The notes under the pieces are model-generated. The model was not told where the DNA came from. It saw nothing but the letters and a program-made list of their open reading frames with translations, and did not search any database. Positions 63,439-64,000 of a stretch of DNA of 64,000 nt are shown here, one piece after another. Each line of letters starts with the position of its first letter. Positions within the stretch are counted from its first letter, which is position 1. A program made the position numbers and the translations under genes. Origin of the DNA: Staphylococcus sp. KG4-3 (GTDB taxonomy: Bacteria > Bacillota > Bacilli > Staphylococcales > Staphylococcaceae); the NCBI RefSeq assembly GCF_033597815.2, contig NZ_CP166245.1, forward strand, positions 2,907,460-2,971,459, read 5' to 3'.

Positions 63439-63927
63439 TTAGTAGTACTTTTTTAAAAATGTCTTTTCAAAATTCATGAGCTGATACATAAATTTTTCAA
63501 AATCTTCTCTAACAAAACAACTTAACAAAAGTAACTTTATTTCTTTTATTAAGTTTATTTTCATTTCTTTTAATAAGCGTTCTCCATTATGCGTCAAACT
63601 CACTAATTTAGTACGTTTATCATTCGAATAAACTCGTTGCACATAACCTTTACTTTCTAACTTCTTAACACGTTTTGATGCAGCTGTCTTATAAGTACGT
63701 TGTTTATTTGCTAAATCGTTAACCGATACTTTTTCATTATGCTGAATAAAATACATTGTTTCTATTTGTTCATAAGATAAGTAACGATCTGGTTCCAATT
63801 CTTTAATCATGTTAGTAATTGTTTTATTAATATTCGCTGTAGCATCATAGAATTGGTTAATTATTATTTCTAAGTCTCCCTCTTTATACTCCATATTAAC
63901 CTTCCTTACTAAACTATCGTTTTTCAA
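63439..63927 (-). CDS. MarR-family transcriptional regulator, 162 aa
   Basis: A winged-helix regulator of MarR type. The HTH is at about residues 70-95 (VSVNDLANKQRTYKTAASKR), the wing follows with SKGYVQRVYSNDKRTKLVSL, and flanking helices give the dimer interface. The start at 63927 may be one codon block early; an in-frame ATG at residue 10 (MEYKEGDLEII) has a GGAAGG-type site upstream. No target gene is visible in the remaining window. It belongs to whatever lies to the right of attachment site 4. Confidence 0.85.
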   Translation of the reverse strand: MKNDSLVRKVNMEYKEGDLEIIINQFYDATANINKTITNMIKELEPDRYLSYEQIETMYFIQHNEKVSVNDLANKQRTYKTAASKRVKKLESKGYVQRVYSNDKRTKLVSLTHNGERLLKEMKINLIKEIKLLLLSCFVREDFEKFMYQLMNFEKTFLKKYY

Positions 63928-64000
63928 CCATCATTTATTTTTTTAAAAATTAAATATTACTTATTATAAGCATAATAACTTTATTCCATTACATCACTTT

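Noticed and set aside
1-64000. CRISPR arrays, tRNA or rRNA genes, riboswitches
   Set aside because: I looked for regularly spaced repeats, cloverleaf and rRNA-like GC-rich segments and long structured leaders and saw none.

Overview
The window comes from a low-GC Gram-positive genome that I assign to Staphylococcus, probably a coagulase-negative species. The evidence is a CcrC-type cassette recombinase with its Cch2/MP/CCPol replication genes, a near-canonical SAUGI inhibitor, the DUF960/DUF1643/RadC-like companion genes of SCC elements, and repeated copies of the SCC attachment sequence derived from the 3' end of rlmH (orfX). The species cannot be fixed from the sequence, and rlmH itself is not in the window.

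Layout. (1) 0-15.3 kb, left flank: the 3' end of a non-ribosomal peptide synthetase with a terminal reductase; an SDR oxidoreductase; a decayed hsdS 3' end; an ATP-grasp ligase (broken by a stop codon) plus MFS exporter pair; a complete sorbitol/glucitol PTS operon (srlD, PRD regulator, gutM, srlA, srlE, srlB); and an McrBC type IV restriction pair. (2) 15.3-30.2 kb, bounded by att-like sites: a GH43 glycosidase and sugar symporter (the latter with a nonsense codon), SCC debris, a type I restriction system (hsdR, an extra single-TRD S protein, hsdM, hsdS), and a divergent three-gene McrBC-like operon with a coiled-coil protein. (3) 30.2-33.35 kb, also bounded by att-like sites: a 3.1 kb segment carrying only the Hachiman pair hamA-hamB. 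(4) 33.35-63.1 kb: a 30 kb SCC carrying ccrC. Its cargo is a sigma-54 module with catabolic genes, a GT2-TagF wall polymer enzyme with GalU, small membrane proteins, a WYL regulator, the ccr/replication block, and an unfamiliar two-gene nuclease-helicase operon. (5) After 63.1 kb: a MarR-type regulator, probably in a further element.

The most striking part is 33.7-44.8 kb. It encodes an apparently intact RpoN (sigma-54), which well-studied staphylococci such as S. aureus lack, together with a PAS/AAA+ sigma-54 activator carrying the GAFTGA loop. Three good -24/-12 promoters (TGGCAC/TGGTAC-N5-TTGCA) stand directly before alanine dehydrogenase, agmatine deiminase and an M20 carbamoyl-amidohydrolase/aminotransferase/aldehyde dehydrogenase/permease operon. 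Read together these genes suggest a pathway from agmatine to carbamoylputrescine, putrescine, aminobutyraldehyde and GABA, with alanine dehydrogenase recycling the alanine formed by transamination. The module therefore appears to be a self-contained sigma factor, activator and regulon carried on a cassette chromosome. The pathway is inference; the sigma factor, activator and promoters are read directly from sequence.

The window is also rich in defence genes (McrBC, type I R-M, McrBC-like three-gene operon, Hachiman, candidate nuclease-helicase pair). It shows decay too: three separate in-frame nonsense codons, one likely homopolymer frameshift and two gene remnants.
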